Assembly: GCA_037482015.1 (NCBI GenBank) | Contig: JBBFKT010000002.1 | Location: 1-64,000, forward strand | Reading direction: 5' to 3' | Length of the DNA stretch: 64,000 nt | Source of the DNA: Thermodesulforhabdaceae bacterium | GTDB lineage: Bacteria; Desulfobacterota; Syntrophobacteria; Syntrophobacterales; Thermodesulforhabdaceae | Shown: piece after piece, positions 44,205-52,205 of the stretch | Layout: each line of letters starts with the position of its first letter | Position numbering within the stretch: position 1 is the first letter of the stretch | Translations under genes and position numbers: made by a program | Notes under the pieces: generated by a model | Told to the model about the DNA's origin: nothing | Databases searched by the model: none | What the model saw: the letters and a program-made list of their open reading frames with translations, nothing else

Positions 44205-44224
44205 ATGAATCTTCGATCCCAGCC
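44182..44224. terminator. Bidirectional stem-loop between the hydrolase and cydB
   Basis: GGCTGGGATCGA (44182-44193) and TCGATCCCAGCC (44213-44224) form a perfect 12-bp stem with a 19-base loop, spanning the hydrolase stop codon and lying just past the cydB stop on the other strand. T runs are short, but the position between convergent genes favours a shared terminator. Confidence 0.65.
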
Positions 44225-44240
44225 CAAACTATAGTCGGCA

Positions 44241-45269
44241 TTAATAGCCGCTTTCTTCTTCGGTTACAGGGTGGCTAAACAGCTTATAAACCCATAACTG
44301 GTAAGCTATAACCACAGGAACGAAGATTACAACTACTGTGAGCATAATCTTAAGTGTGAGAGGACTCGAAGCAGCGTTGTAGATAGTAAGGCTGTAAGCC
44401 GCATCGAGGCTTGAAGGAAGGAGATTGGGGTAAAGCCCCACAATTCCAAAGAAGGTCACTCCAACAATAATTATGGCTGATGACGCCCAGGCATACCATG
44501 GGTGTTCTTTTTTAATGAAATAAAAAACACCAGCAATTCCACCAAGAACGGCAAGAGGAATAAGAACTGACGGAACGGCGTAAAGAAGGGGTTTTTCGAA
44601 ATAGTTTACATAAAGAGAAGTGTTAAACCATGTGGCAACCAGAAAGCCTGCGGCTACAAGGACAGTGGGAAACCACAGGTTTTTAGCATATTGAAAACCT
44701 CTCTGTCTTAGTTCTCCTTCGGTTTTTACAGCAAGCCAGATGGCTCCATGAAGCAAAAACAGGCAGAGAAACAGGAGTCCACCTAATATGCCGTATGGAT
44801 TGAGAAGATCTACAAGGCTACCTCGGAATATTCCCTCGCCATCAATAGGCACACCTTTGAATATGTTAGCAAAAGCTACTCCAAAGAGTATAGCCGGGAT
44901 TATACTTCCCAGAAATACCCCCGTATCCCATAGCTTCTGCCATCCTGGACTGGTTGATTTATCACGAAATTCTATGCTTACACCTCTTATGATAAGAGCA
45001 AAAAGGATGATCATGAGCGGTGAATAAAAGCTACTGAATAAAACTGCGTAAGCTGTTGGAAAGGCAGCAAAGGTGACTCCTCCAGCGGCAATAAGCCAGA
45101 CTTCGTTTCCATTCCAGAAGGGACCTATTGCATGATAGATTGTGGCGCGTTCTTTCGGGTTTTTAGCAATAAAAGGGCTTAGGGCGCCAAGTCCCAGATC
45201 AAACCCGTCAAGCATGAAATATACTGCCCATAAAAGTCCCCATAGAAAAAACCATATTGAAAGAAGCAT
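44241..45269 (-). CDS. cydB: Cytochrome bd ubiquinol oxidase subunit II
   Basis: 342 residues with eight or nine membrane helices, starting with the family hallmark WFFLWGLLWAVYFMLDGFDLG. FWNGNEVWLIAAGG near 50-63 is also conserved. It partners CydA in a quinol oxidase that reduces O2 to water with high affinity. It is the last gene of the perR-rbr-rub-roo-cydA-cydB operon, 24 bases after cydA. No cydX-type small gene follows before the terminator. In an anaerobe this oxidase protects against oxygen more than it supports growth. Confidence 0.94.
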   Translation of the reverse strand: MLLSIWFFLWGLLWAVYFMLDGFDLGLGALSPFIAKNPKERATIYHAIGPFWNGNEVWLIAAGGVTFAAFPTAYAVLFSSFYSPLMIILFALIIRGVSIEFRDKSTSPGWQKLWDTGVFLGSIIPAILFGVAFANIFKGVPIDGEGIFRGSLVDLLNPYGILGGLLFLCLFLLHGAIWLAVKTEGELRQRGFQYAKNLWFPTVLVAAGFLVATWFNTSLYVNYFEKPLLYAVPSVLIPLAVLGGIAGVFYFIKKEHPWYAWASSAIIIVGVTFFGIVGLYPNLLPSSLDAAYSLTIYNAASSPLTLKIMLTVVVIFVPVVIAYQLWVYKLFSHPVTEEESGY

Positions 45270-45293
45270 TGCTTCCCCTCCCTTGTATTTTTA

Positions 45294-46601
45294 TTAATTT
45301 GCCGCCTCGGGACCTTCTTTGACAAATTTTACTATTAGATATGCGGCAATAATTCCGATAACTGTGTAAAGAACCACAAGCCCAAATAATGAAAAAAGCA
45401 CCTGACTTTTTTCAAGCACAGAAGCGGCTTCGTTTGTCTTAAGGATTCCATAGACAACCCAGGGTTGCCTTCCGACTTCGGTTAATGTCCAGCCGGCTTG
45501 GAGAGCTATGTAGGGGAGCGGGAGAGCAAATAAAAATAGCTTTAGTAGACGAGGATGGTTTTCTATGTTTTTCCTCTTTATCCATCCAATGAAAGCCAGA
45601 ATCGGGAAAAGGAATCCAAGACCTACCATTATGCGAAAAGACCAGAAGGTGATAGCCACAGGGGGACGCTCGTCTTTAGGAAAATCCTTCAAACCTTTAA
45701 CGGTTGCCTTTGGAGAATGGTAAGCTAACATGCTCAGCAAACCTGGTATTTTGCCGATTTCAACGAGATTTCGCTCGTTTTTTTCATCTGGAATTATAAA
45801 TAAATACTGAGGAGCATAATCTCTCGTTTCCCAGAAGGATTCCATAGCTGCAAGCTTTGCAGGTTGATATTTAGCCACTTCAGCCCCGTTCATATGTCCC
45901 TGGATTACCTCCAGAACGGAGAAAATAAGAGCCATACTAACCCCTAATGCGAAGGATCGCTTGAAAAAGTCTATGTGTTGCTTCTTTAGCAAATGATAGG
46001 CGCTTATTGCCATTACGAAGAAACCGGTAAGAATGTAAGAACCGGCGAGAGTATGAAAGATTTCGTGTAAGGCAAAGCTCTGGGTTATAAGAGCCCAGAA
46101 GCTATCGAGTTCTGCGCGATCCCCGCGAATAACGTATCCAACCGGGTGTTGCATCCAAGCGTTTGCTGTAAGGATCCAGAAGGCGGAGATATTGGATGCC
46201 AGAGCCACCAGCCATATGCTCACAGCGTGAGCCTTTGGAGAAAGTCGTTTCCATCCCAGCGCCCATACAGCAATAAAAGTGGATTCAAGAAAGAAAGCCA
46301 CCGAAGCTTCGATGGCAAGAAGAGATCCAAAAACATCCCCAACATATTTGGAATACTTAGCCCAGTTGGTGCCAAATTGAAACTCAAGGGTAATACCTGT
46401 AACTACCCCCACAGCAAAGTTTACCAGAAAAATCTTTCCCCAGAATTTAGCCATGTTACGGTAGGTTTCGTCCCCTGTCTTTACATATTTGGTTTCCATG
46501 AGCGCGATAAGGATGGAAAGTCCGAGAGTAAGAGGGACAAACAAAAAATGAAAGTAAGTTGCTGCGGCAAACTGGAGCCGCGATAGAAATACTACGTCCA
46601 T
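45294..46601 (-). CDS. cydA: Cytochrome bd ubiquinol oxidase subunit I
   Basis: 435 residues, heme-bearing and quinol-oxidising. The N-terminal FAAATYFHFLFVPLTLG carries the heme b595 histidine near 18, HEIFHTLAGSYILTGF near 183 the b558 ligand region, and GRQPWVVYGILKT near 385 is the invariant motif. The Q-loop holds KLAAMESFWET near 248-258 and is short, so this is the bd-S (short Q-loop) type rather than the long E. coli form. It follows roo by 19 bases in the oxygen-defence operon. Confidence 0.95.
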   Translation of the reverse strand: MDVVFLSRLQFAAATYFHFLFVPLTLGLSILIALMETKYVKTGDETYRNMAKFWGKIFLVNFAVGVVTGITLEFQFGTNWAKYSKYVGDVFGSLLAIEASVAFFLESTFIAVWALGWKRLSPKAHAVSIWLVALASNISAFWILTANAWMQHPVGYVIRGDRAELDSFWALITQSFALHEIFHTLAGSYILTGFFVMAISAYHLLKKQHIDFFKRSFALGVSMALIFSVLEVIQGHMNGAEVAKYQPAKLAAMESFWETRDYAPQYLFIIPDEKNERNLVEIGKIPGLLSMLAYHSPKATVKGLKDFPKDERPPVAITFWSFRIMVGLGFLFPILAFIGWIKRKNIENHPRLLKLFLFALPLPYIALQAGWTLTEVGRQPWVVYGILKTNEAASVLEKSQVLFSLFGLVVLYTVIGIIAAYLIVKFVKEGPEAAN

Positions 46602-46620
46602 TTTTCAATCCCTCCCCTGG

Positions 46621-47817
46621 TTAGACAGTTTCTTTGATGCGTTCTCCAAGCTTACGCCCTAGTTCGTAACATTTTTTAAGGGCTTCGTGATCGGGGACAT
46701 ACTGGATTCGTAGAGGTTCCTCTATGATTTGTTCTACTTTCATTTCGGAAAGATATTGAGATATGATTTTAGCCGCTTCGCCGCTCCAGCCGTAGGATCC
46801 GAAGGCAAAACCAATCTTTCCTACAGGTTTAAGCCCCTTCATGTATGTCAGGATATCGGCAATAGTTGGAAAAATGCCGTTATTTATAGTGGGAGATCCA
46901 ACCACAAGTCCTTTAGAATCTAGAAGTTCCGTCATGATGTCACTTCTATGATAAACTTTAAGCGACATGGGAATAGTTTCTATTCCTTCGTCAATCAGCC
47001 CATCAGTTATAGATCTTGCCATTTTTTCTGTGCTGTGCCACATGGTGTCATAGACAACAATGGCTTTTCTCTTAGCTTCCTGGCGACTCCATCGGTCATA
47101 GGCTTCAATGATAGCAAGGGGATTTTTTCTCCAGATAAGGCCGTGATCTGGAGCGATCATGTCGATATCAAGATTCAGTTCTTTAACTTTTGCAAGAAGC
47201 TTCTGTACGAGAGGAGAGTATAAAAGCAAGATGTTGGCGTAGTATTTGGCAGCATGATTCATCAATTCGTCAAATGGAACTTCATCATCAAAGCGAGCGC
47301 TCGTTGCCCAGTGTTGACCAAAGGCATCACTCGATATGAGAAGTTTGTCTTCGGGAATGTATGTGAACATACTGTCTGGCCAGTGAAGCATGCGAGTTTC
47401 GATAAAATGAATTGTTTTTTTGCCTGTCCGTATGGAGTCTCCGGTTTTTACGACTTGATAGGGAAGGTCAGTTCGCTTGAAGTGCTGAACCAGAGCTTTT
47501 TCGCCCATTTCAGAACATATAATCTTTTCGGGCTTGATAGCATCCACTGTCTGAAGGAATGATCCCGAATGGTCCATTTCGACATGGTTTATAACCAGAT
47601 AATCGATCTTATTGGGCTCAACGATCTGACTTATGTGATGAAGCAACTCATTGAAAAAAGGTCCTTTTACCGTGTCAACGAGCGTAATTTTATCGTCCTT
47701 TATGAGAAAAGCATTATATGTTGTGCCTTTGTAGGTTGAATAGCCGTGGAAGTCTCGAATATTCCAGTCTATAGCACCTACCCAAAAAACATCGGGCTTT
47801 ATTTCTACCACTTTCAT
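46621..47817 (-). CDS. roo: Flavodiiron protein, rubredoxin:oxygen oxidoreductase type
   Basis: 398 residues. A metallo-beta-lactamase-like N-terminal domain holds the diiron site: NHVEMDH near 77-83 is the HxExDH motif, with more ligands in MLHWPDSMF and SSDAFGQH. A flavodoxin domain from about 252 (AIVVYDTMWHSTEKMA) binds FMN. Such A-type proteins reduce O2 to water, or NO, with electrons from rubredoxin, whose gene lies 13 bases upstream. Next in the operon are cydA and cydB, so both soluble and membrane O2 reduction are made together. Confidence 0.93.
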   Translation of the reverse strand: MKVVEIKPDVFWVGAIDWNIRDFHGYSTYKGTTYNAFLIKDDKITLVDTVKGPFFNELLHHISQIVEPNKIDYLVINHVEMDHSGSFLQTVDAIKPEKIICSEMGEKALVQHFKRTDLPYQVVKTGDSIRTGKKTIHFIETRMLHWPDSMFTYIPEDKLLISSDAFGQHWATSARFDDEVPFDELMNHAAKYYANILLLYSPLVQKLLAKVKELNLDIDMIAPDHGLIWRKNPLAIIEAYDRWSRQEAKRKAIVVYDTMWHSTEKMARSITDGLIDEGIETIPMSLKVYHRSDIMTELLDSKGLVVGSPTINNGIFPTIADILTYMKGLKPVGKIGFAFGSYGWSGEAAKIISQYLSEMKVEQIIEEPLRIQYVPDHEALKKCYELGRKLGERIKETV

Positions 47818-47829
47818 GTGACCCCCTTA

Positions 47830-48021
47830 TTATTTAGCGGTTGATGGAGTTTCTACGGGTCGAAACATTTTTTTAGATGCTCCACATACAGGGCATTTCC
47901 AATCATCGGGAAGATCTTCAAAAGGGGTGCCCTTGGGAATCTTCCCTTTTCGATCGCCTCGGTCTGGATCGTATATATATCCACAGTTTGTTGTCTGACA
48001 CTGCCATAGCTTAGGATTCAA
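47830..48021 (-). CDS. Rubredoxin with a C-x4-C first motif
   Basis: 63 residues binding one Fe by four cysteines: C8, C13, C43 and C46. The second motif CPVCG is standard, but the first is C-x4-C (CQTTNC), not the usual C-x2-C. This insertion is known in the Rd-2 rubredoxin of Desulfovibrio desulfuricans. It sits just before roo, its expected electron acceptor. A stem-loop upstream separates it from rbr and may set its level apart. Confidence 0.92.
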   Translation of the reverse strand: MNPKLWQCQTTNCGYIYDPDRGDRKGKIPKGTPFEDLPDDWKCPVCGASKKMFRPVETPSTAK

Positions 48022-48043
48022 TTTGGCACCTCCTGTAAAAGAT

Positions 48044-48075
48044 AAAACCTGGGCATGTTTTTAAGCCCAGGTTTT
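48044..48075 (-). terminator. Stem-loop between rbr and rubredoxin
   Basis: AAAACCTGGGC (48044-48054) and GCCCAGGTTTT (48065-48075) form a perfect 11-bp stem with a 10-base loop. On the minus strand the stem ends in UUUU and is followed by AUCUUUU. It is a plausible intrinsic terminator or attenuator inside the operon. Confidence 0.7.
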
Positions 48076-48090
48076 GTTGTTGGTTAAAAC

Positions 48091-48672
48091 TTACCAGTTT
48101 TCCCCGAGAAGTTCGAAATAGGCTTTTGGATGGGCGCAAGCCGGGCATTTATCGGGAGCAGTTGATCCTTCATGAATATATCCACAGTTTCTGCATCGCC
48201 AAGTAACCGTAGATTCTCTCTCGAATACTCTCCCAGCTTCTATGTTTGCCACGAAATCACGATATCTCTTTTCGTGATATTTTTCCGCCACGGCGATATT
48301 TCTGAAAACCGTAGCGATTTCAGGAAATCCTTCTTCGTCGGCTATCCTTGCGAATTCAGGATACATCTGGGAATGCTCGTAAAGTTCACCTGCTGCTGCA
48401 GCAAGAAGATTTTCCTTCGTAGAACCTACAACCCCGGCCGGAAACGAGGCTTCGATTGTTACTTCGCCGCCTTCCAGGAAATTGAACAGTCTTTTCGCAT
48501 GTTCTTTTTCTTGGTTTGCTGTTTCTTCAAATATCGCGGCTATTTGTTCATAGCCTTCCTCTCTAGCCTTAGATGCAAAATAAGTGTAGCGATTTCTGGC
48601 TTGAGATTCGCCAGCAAAAGCCGCCAGAAGATTCTTTTCAGTTCGTGTTCCTTTTAGACTTTTCCCTGCCAT
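48091..48672 (-). CDS. rbr: Rubrerythrin
   Basis: 193 residues: a diiron ferritin-like four-helix domain with a C-terminal rubredoxin domain. Iron ligands lie in AAFAGESQARNRY, EETANQEKEHAKR, GELYEHSQMYPEF and VAEKYHEKRYRDF; the rubredoxin part is WRCRNCGYIHEG ... CPACAHPKAYFELL. It reduces hydrogen peroxide in anaerobes. ATG 48672 (MAGKSLKGT) fits an AAGGAGG site; the longer in-frame extension upstream runs into perR and is not used. It overlaps the end of perR by 35 bases. Confidence 0.95.
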   Translation of the reverse strand: MAGKSLKGTRTEKNLLAAFAGESQARNRYTYFASKAREEGYEQIAAIFEETANQEKEHAKRLFNFLEGGEVTIEASFPAGVVGSTKENLLAAAAGELYEHSQMYPEFARIADEEGFPEIATVFRNIAVAEKYHEKRYRDFVANIEAGRVFERESTVTWRCRNCGYIHEGSTAPDKCPACAHPKAYFELLGENW

Positions 48673-49096
48673 GTTTACCATCCTCCTTTTGACTTGGTCG
48701 TTCCTGCCTTTCTTCCTGGGATGCTTTACACTCCGAGCAAAGCCCCCGAAATTCAATAGTCCATTCCTGGATATCGAATCCCCAGGCTTCTTTCACATAA
48801 GCTTTGGGATCTAGACGGGGATCCATCATAATATCTTCTATCTTGCCACAACGGATGCACTGGGCATGGGCATGGAAATGAGGATTACCATCAAAGCGCT
48901 TTTGAGTGCTACCGTGAAGTGTAAGCTTTTGTATGAACCCTTCGGAAGCTAACATTTCAAGGTTACGGTAAACTGTGGCAAGACTTATACGAGGCAAACG
49001 TGGTTTAATCATGGTGTAAAGTTCATCCGCCGTTGGGTGAGTCTTCAAATGCCTTATAGTGTCAAGAATAATTTTTCGTTGTATTGTCATCCTCAT
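48638..49096 (-). CDS. perR: PerR-type peroxide-responsive repressor (Fur family)
   Basis: 152 residues from the ATG at 49096, which has an AAAGGAG site; an in-frame TTG at 49123 precedes it. A winged helix covers 1-60. The structural zinc pairs are CIRC (C80, C83) and CSEC (C120, C123). PerR rather than Fur is indicated by RFD (D69) and D88 in CGKIEDI, where Fur has Glu; H73, H75 and H77 complete the metal site. It leads the rbr-rub-roo-cydAB operon and has a PerR box in its own promoter, so it probably represses the set until peroxide oxidises it. Confidence 0.9.
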   Translation of the reverse strand: MRMTIQRKIILDTIRHLKTHPTADELYTMIKPRLPRISLATVYRNLEMLASEGFIQKLTLHGSTQKRFDGNPHFHAHAQCIRCGKIEDIMMDPRLDPKAYVKEAWGFDIQEWTIEFRGLCSECKASQEERQERPSQKEDGKHGREKSKRNTN

Positions 49097-49128
49097 TTTT
49101 TTATCTTCTCCTTTGGTAGCCAAACAAG

Positions 49129-49156
49129 AATTTAATAATCATTATCAAAATGTCAA
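49129..49156 (-). promoter_or_regulatory. Promoter of the perR oxygen-defence operon
   Basis: On the minus strand TTGACA (49151-49156, perfect -35) and TAAATT (49129-49134) are 16 bases apart. Transcription would begin near 49122, about 25 bases before the perR ATG. The PerR box lies between the two hexamers. Confidence 0.7.
49133..49147 (-). promoter_or_regulatory. PerR (Fur-family) box
   Basis: TGATAATGATTATTA on the minus strand matches the PerR consensus TTATAATnATTATAA at 12 of 14 fixed bases, as a 7-1-7 inverted repeat. The overlapping 49128-49146 also matches 15 of 19 bases of the classical Fur box. It sits between the -35 and -10 of the perR operon and also 37 bases before the divergent ABC gene, which it might control too. 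Confidence 0.78.
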
Positions 49157-49183
49157 GTTAGCTTTTTAATTAAAGGTGTTTTT

Positions 49184-51709
49184 ATGTCGCACAAGCGAAA
49201 TATAACCGATTTTCCCCTTCTCTTCTGGGTTCTTACACGATGCCGATGGCTACAGTTGCTTGCAATTGGGTTAATCTTAATAACCATATTTTTGCGAGTC
49301 CTCCCCTTAGAAATGCAGAAGAAAATCGTAAACATCGCCATTGGGCTTAAGTCCCTTTCCGATCTACTTCTTTATTGCACTTTCTATATTACATCCGTTA
49401 TAGCTGCAGGTCTTCTTAAATATGCAGTGAATGTCATCACAAATTTCATTGGCCAGAGAATACTTTACGAAATACGCACAGCCTTGTTCAACCATGTCCT
49501 TAGCCTCCCTTTGACCTTTTTCAGAAAAAATCCACCTGGAACGGTCATATCATTCCTTATTGGAGAACTTGGCAATATAGGTGAATTTCTCGGTGAAGCA
49601 ATTGCAACTCCCCTTGTAAATATTCTCAGTCTGGCGGCTTTTGCCGGATACATGCTTTATCTTAACCCCCTTCTAGCTGTTGTGAGCTTGGCCATATATC
49701 CTTTTCAGGTCATTGTTATTCCTTTACTTCAAAACAAATTCAACAGATTAAACCAGGAGCGCATGAATATCACCAAGGGCGCCAGTAATTTTGTCGGCGA
49801 AATTATATCCGGGATACACGAAGTTCATTGTAATGCATCTTACAACATAGAAAGCGAAAAATTTAGAAGTTTTTCTAAATCGCTTTTTGAACTTCGTTAT
49901 CGTATGGCAAAAATCAAGTTTTTAATTAAATGGGCTAATAATTTCTTTCAAAATCTGGGTCCTTTTATTCTTTTCTTGTTCGGTGGTTACCTTAGCATCA
50001 AAGGAAGACTTGATTTAGGTGCTCTTGTTGCGTTTCTGTCCACCTATGAAAAGCTTTCTGATCCATGGAAAGAGTTGATAGAATACTATCAAAGTTATCA
50101 GGACGCTAAGGTTCGTTACAAAAGGATTATGGAAACCTTTTCTTACTCTCATGATTTCAAACCAATGCCTTCAGATAGATCTGTTTACGCTCTTTCCGGC
50201 AACATAGAAATGAATGACGTTAGTTTTACCGTAGATCATTCCATACGGATAGTGGATTCTGTGTCCCTTAAGGTTAGCCAAAACGAAAGGATTGCCATTG
50301 TAGGATTTTCTGGAAGTGGAAAAAGCACTCTGATTATGCTCATTGCCCAGCTTTATCCCTACAGCAACGGCCGCATATTGCTTGATGGCAAGGATCTCAG
50401 AGAACTTACCAAAGCTGACATTAGCTTGAATGTAGGTTATGTTTCCCAGTCGCCATTTATTTTCAGTGGAACCATCCTAGATAACCTTCTATATGCCTGC
50501 AATGCCGTGAAAGATATTAGGTCAAAGGTGGATTTCGAAAAGGAGGCGACAGCCTGTGAAGTTCCCTATCCTGGCTACTCAGTTCTTATGGAAGTTATTG
50601 AAAAAGTAGGGCTTGAGGAGGATATCCTCTTGTTAGGTCTTAACTCAAAACTTCAAGCAACCGAAGAGGAATTTGCTAACCTTGTGCTCGCTATGCGTAG
50701 GCACTTTCTTGAGAAAGCAGATCCTGAAGTCTTCTCTCTCATTGAATCCTTTGATGAAAAAAATTTCCTGTCCTACCAGTCTCTCGGAGTTAATCTAGTT
50801 TTTGGTTTTAGTCTGACAACCGATCCCGAAGAGAAGCTTCTGATGGCTCACCCTGGAATATTGGACATTCTGGATAGACTGGGGCTTCTTATTCCCCTTG
50901 CAATGGTTGGACAAACTCTGATCAGAGCCACCATGGAAATATTCAATCAGGATTTAAGAGATGAGTTTTTCACCAAGATAACCCCAATCTCTCCAGAAGA
51001 ATTTCCTATGTTGGGGCGTCTTGCGGAAATCCGGCAGAGCATAAGAGAACTTGATCGAAAAGATCTTTCATTACTTATCGAACTGGCACTTAGATATGTC
51101 CCTGCCGCACATCCTATTATAACTCTTCCTGGTCCTTTTACCGACTATATCGTGAGATGCCGAGATTCTCTAAGAAAATCCCTTGATGAAACTTACAGCC
51201 AGCTTTTTTGCTTCATAGACCCTGCAAGGTTCTGCTGGAAACATTCAGTATTCCAAAATATAATTTTTGGAAGTATTCGAACAGAAATTGCTCACGCAGA
51301 AGAAACCGTCAGGACGGCAGTTCTTGGCACCATAGAAGATCTAGGGATGAAAGACCTGGTTGTTCTTAAAGGGCTCGACTGCCAGGTTGGGGCTCAAGGG
51401 AGTTTCCTCTCTGGTGGACAAAAGCAAAAGTTGTGCCTTGCTAGAACTCTTCTTAAAAAACCATCAATTCTAATCCTGGATGAAATAACCTCTGGTCTTG
51501 ACAATAAGTCTAAGGCAAAAGTTCAAGAGCTTATTAAGCATCATCTGGCAGGTAAGTGCACTATTTTTTCTGTTGTCCATCGTTTGGAAACGGTAAAGGA
51601 TTATGACAGAATTGTGGTAATGAGAGCCGGGAAAATAGTCGAAGTTGGCACTTACGAAGAACTTCTCGAAAAGAAAGGGCATTTTTATGATCTACTCAGA
51701 GGATTTTGA
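49184..51709 (+). CDS. ABC exporter with a nucleotide-binding domain split by a large insertion
   Basis: 841 residues. An exporter membrane domain of about six helices covers 15-310. An NBD follows with Walker A GFSGSGKST (374-382), Q-loop Q422, signature LSGGQ (742-746), Walker B ILDE (764-767) and H-loop H799, all intact. Between 440 and 685 there is an inserted, mostly helical stretch of about 245 residues that I do not recognise. It begins after TILDNLLYACN, and a similar SVFQNIIFGSI follows it. The protein is thus 250 residues longer than normal ABC exporters. The next two genes overlap it, suggesting a dedicated system. Substrate unknown. Confidence 0.82.
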   Translation: MSHKRNITDFPLLFWVLTRCRWLQLLAIGLILITIFLRVLPLEMQKKIVNIAIGLKSLSDLLLYCTFYITSVIAAGLLKYAVNVITNFIGQRILYEIRTALFNHVLSLPLTFFRKNPPGTVISFLIGELGNIGEFLGEAIATPLVNILSLAAFAGYMLYLNPLLAVVSLAIYPFQVIVIPLLQNKFNRLNQERMNITKGASNFVGEIISGIHEVHCNASYNIESEKFRSFSKSLFELRYRMAKIKFLIKWANNFFQNLGPFILFLFGGYLSIKGRLDLGALVAFLSTYEKLSDPWKELIEYYQSYQDAKVRYKRIMETFSYSHDFKPMPSDRSVYALSGNIEMNDVSFTVDHSIRIVDSVSLKVSQNERIAIVGFSGSGKSTLIMLIAQLYPYSNGRILLDGKDLRELTKADISLNVGYVSQSPFIFSGTILDNLLYACNAVKDIRSKVDFEKEATACEVPYPGYSVLMEVIEKVGLEEDILLLGLNSKLQATEEEFANLVLAMRRHFLEKADPEVFSLIESFDEKNFLSYQSLGVNLVFGFSLTTDPEEKLLMAHPGILDILDRLGLLIPLAMVGQTLIRATMEIFNQDLRDEFFTKITPISPEEFPMLGRLAEIRQSIRELDRKDLSLLIELALRYVPAAHPIITLPGPFTDYIVRCRDSLRKSLDETYSQLFCFIDPARFCWKHSVFQNIIFGSIRTEIAHAEETVRTAVLGTIEDLGMKDLVVLKGLDCQVGAQGSFLSGGQKQKLCLARTLLKKPSILILDEITSGLDNKSKAKVQELIKHHLAGKCTIFSVVHRLETVKDYDRIVVMRAGKIVEVGTYEELLEKKGHFYDLLRGF

Positions 51710-52205
51710 AAAACTTCTGATTACCACCTGTTCTTGTGGACTGGATGAAAAGGTCAGTTTGCTGAGAAGAGTGCCAGCCTTTGGGTCAGTTCCTATAGAT
51801 CAGTTGAAAATTTTAGCTTCTCTTTGTCCGTGCAGAACCTATCAGCCTGGTCAATTCGTGTTTTATCAGGGCAATTACGATACAAACGGGTATATTCTTA
51901 AGAGCGGTCGAGTTAGGATGATACGCCATTATAAGGATCGTTCTTTCATCGTTAAAGAGTTAGAACTTGACGAATTTTTTGGTGGCCTTGCTCTCCTTGC
52001 CGACATTAAGAGACTATTTTCAGCTCAGGCTGTCGATTTGTCCAACTGCCTTGTAGTCCCAAGGGATGTGTTCAAAAGATTTGTCGTTCAATTTCCAGAG
52101 GTATCTTTGCGGATGCTCGAGATTATGGTAAAACGTATAGCCTCTATGGAGGATCGGTTTATGGAATTATATGTAGAGGAGTTAAAAGGTGAAATGCTTT
52201 ATTGA
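51687..52205 (+). CDS. Cyclic-nucleotide-binding-fold protein without DNA-binding domain
   Basis: 172 residues. A Crp-like beta-roll is seen (VPAFGSVPIDQLKILA, YQPGQFVFYQG, GYILKSGRVRMI), then FFGGLALLADIKRLFSAQAV in the place of the phosphate-binding cassette. The conserved Arg of the cassette is there, but the ribose-binding Glu is Gly. The long C-terminal helix is present; the HTH of Crp/Fnr is not. It may bind another ligand or act as a partner of the ABC exporter, whose coding end it overlaps by 23 bases. ATG 51687 (MIYSEDF). Its own end overlaps the HD gene by 17 bases. Confidence 0.75.
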   Translation: MIYSEDFEKLLITTCSCGLDEKVSLLRRVPAFGSVPIDQLKILASLCPCRTYQPGQFVFYQGNYDTNGYILKSGRVRMIRHYKDRSFIVKELELDEFFGGLALLADIKRLFSAQAVDLSNCLVVPRDVFKRFVVQFPEVSLRMLEIMVKRIASMEDRFMELYVEELKGEMLY

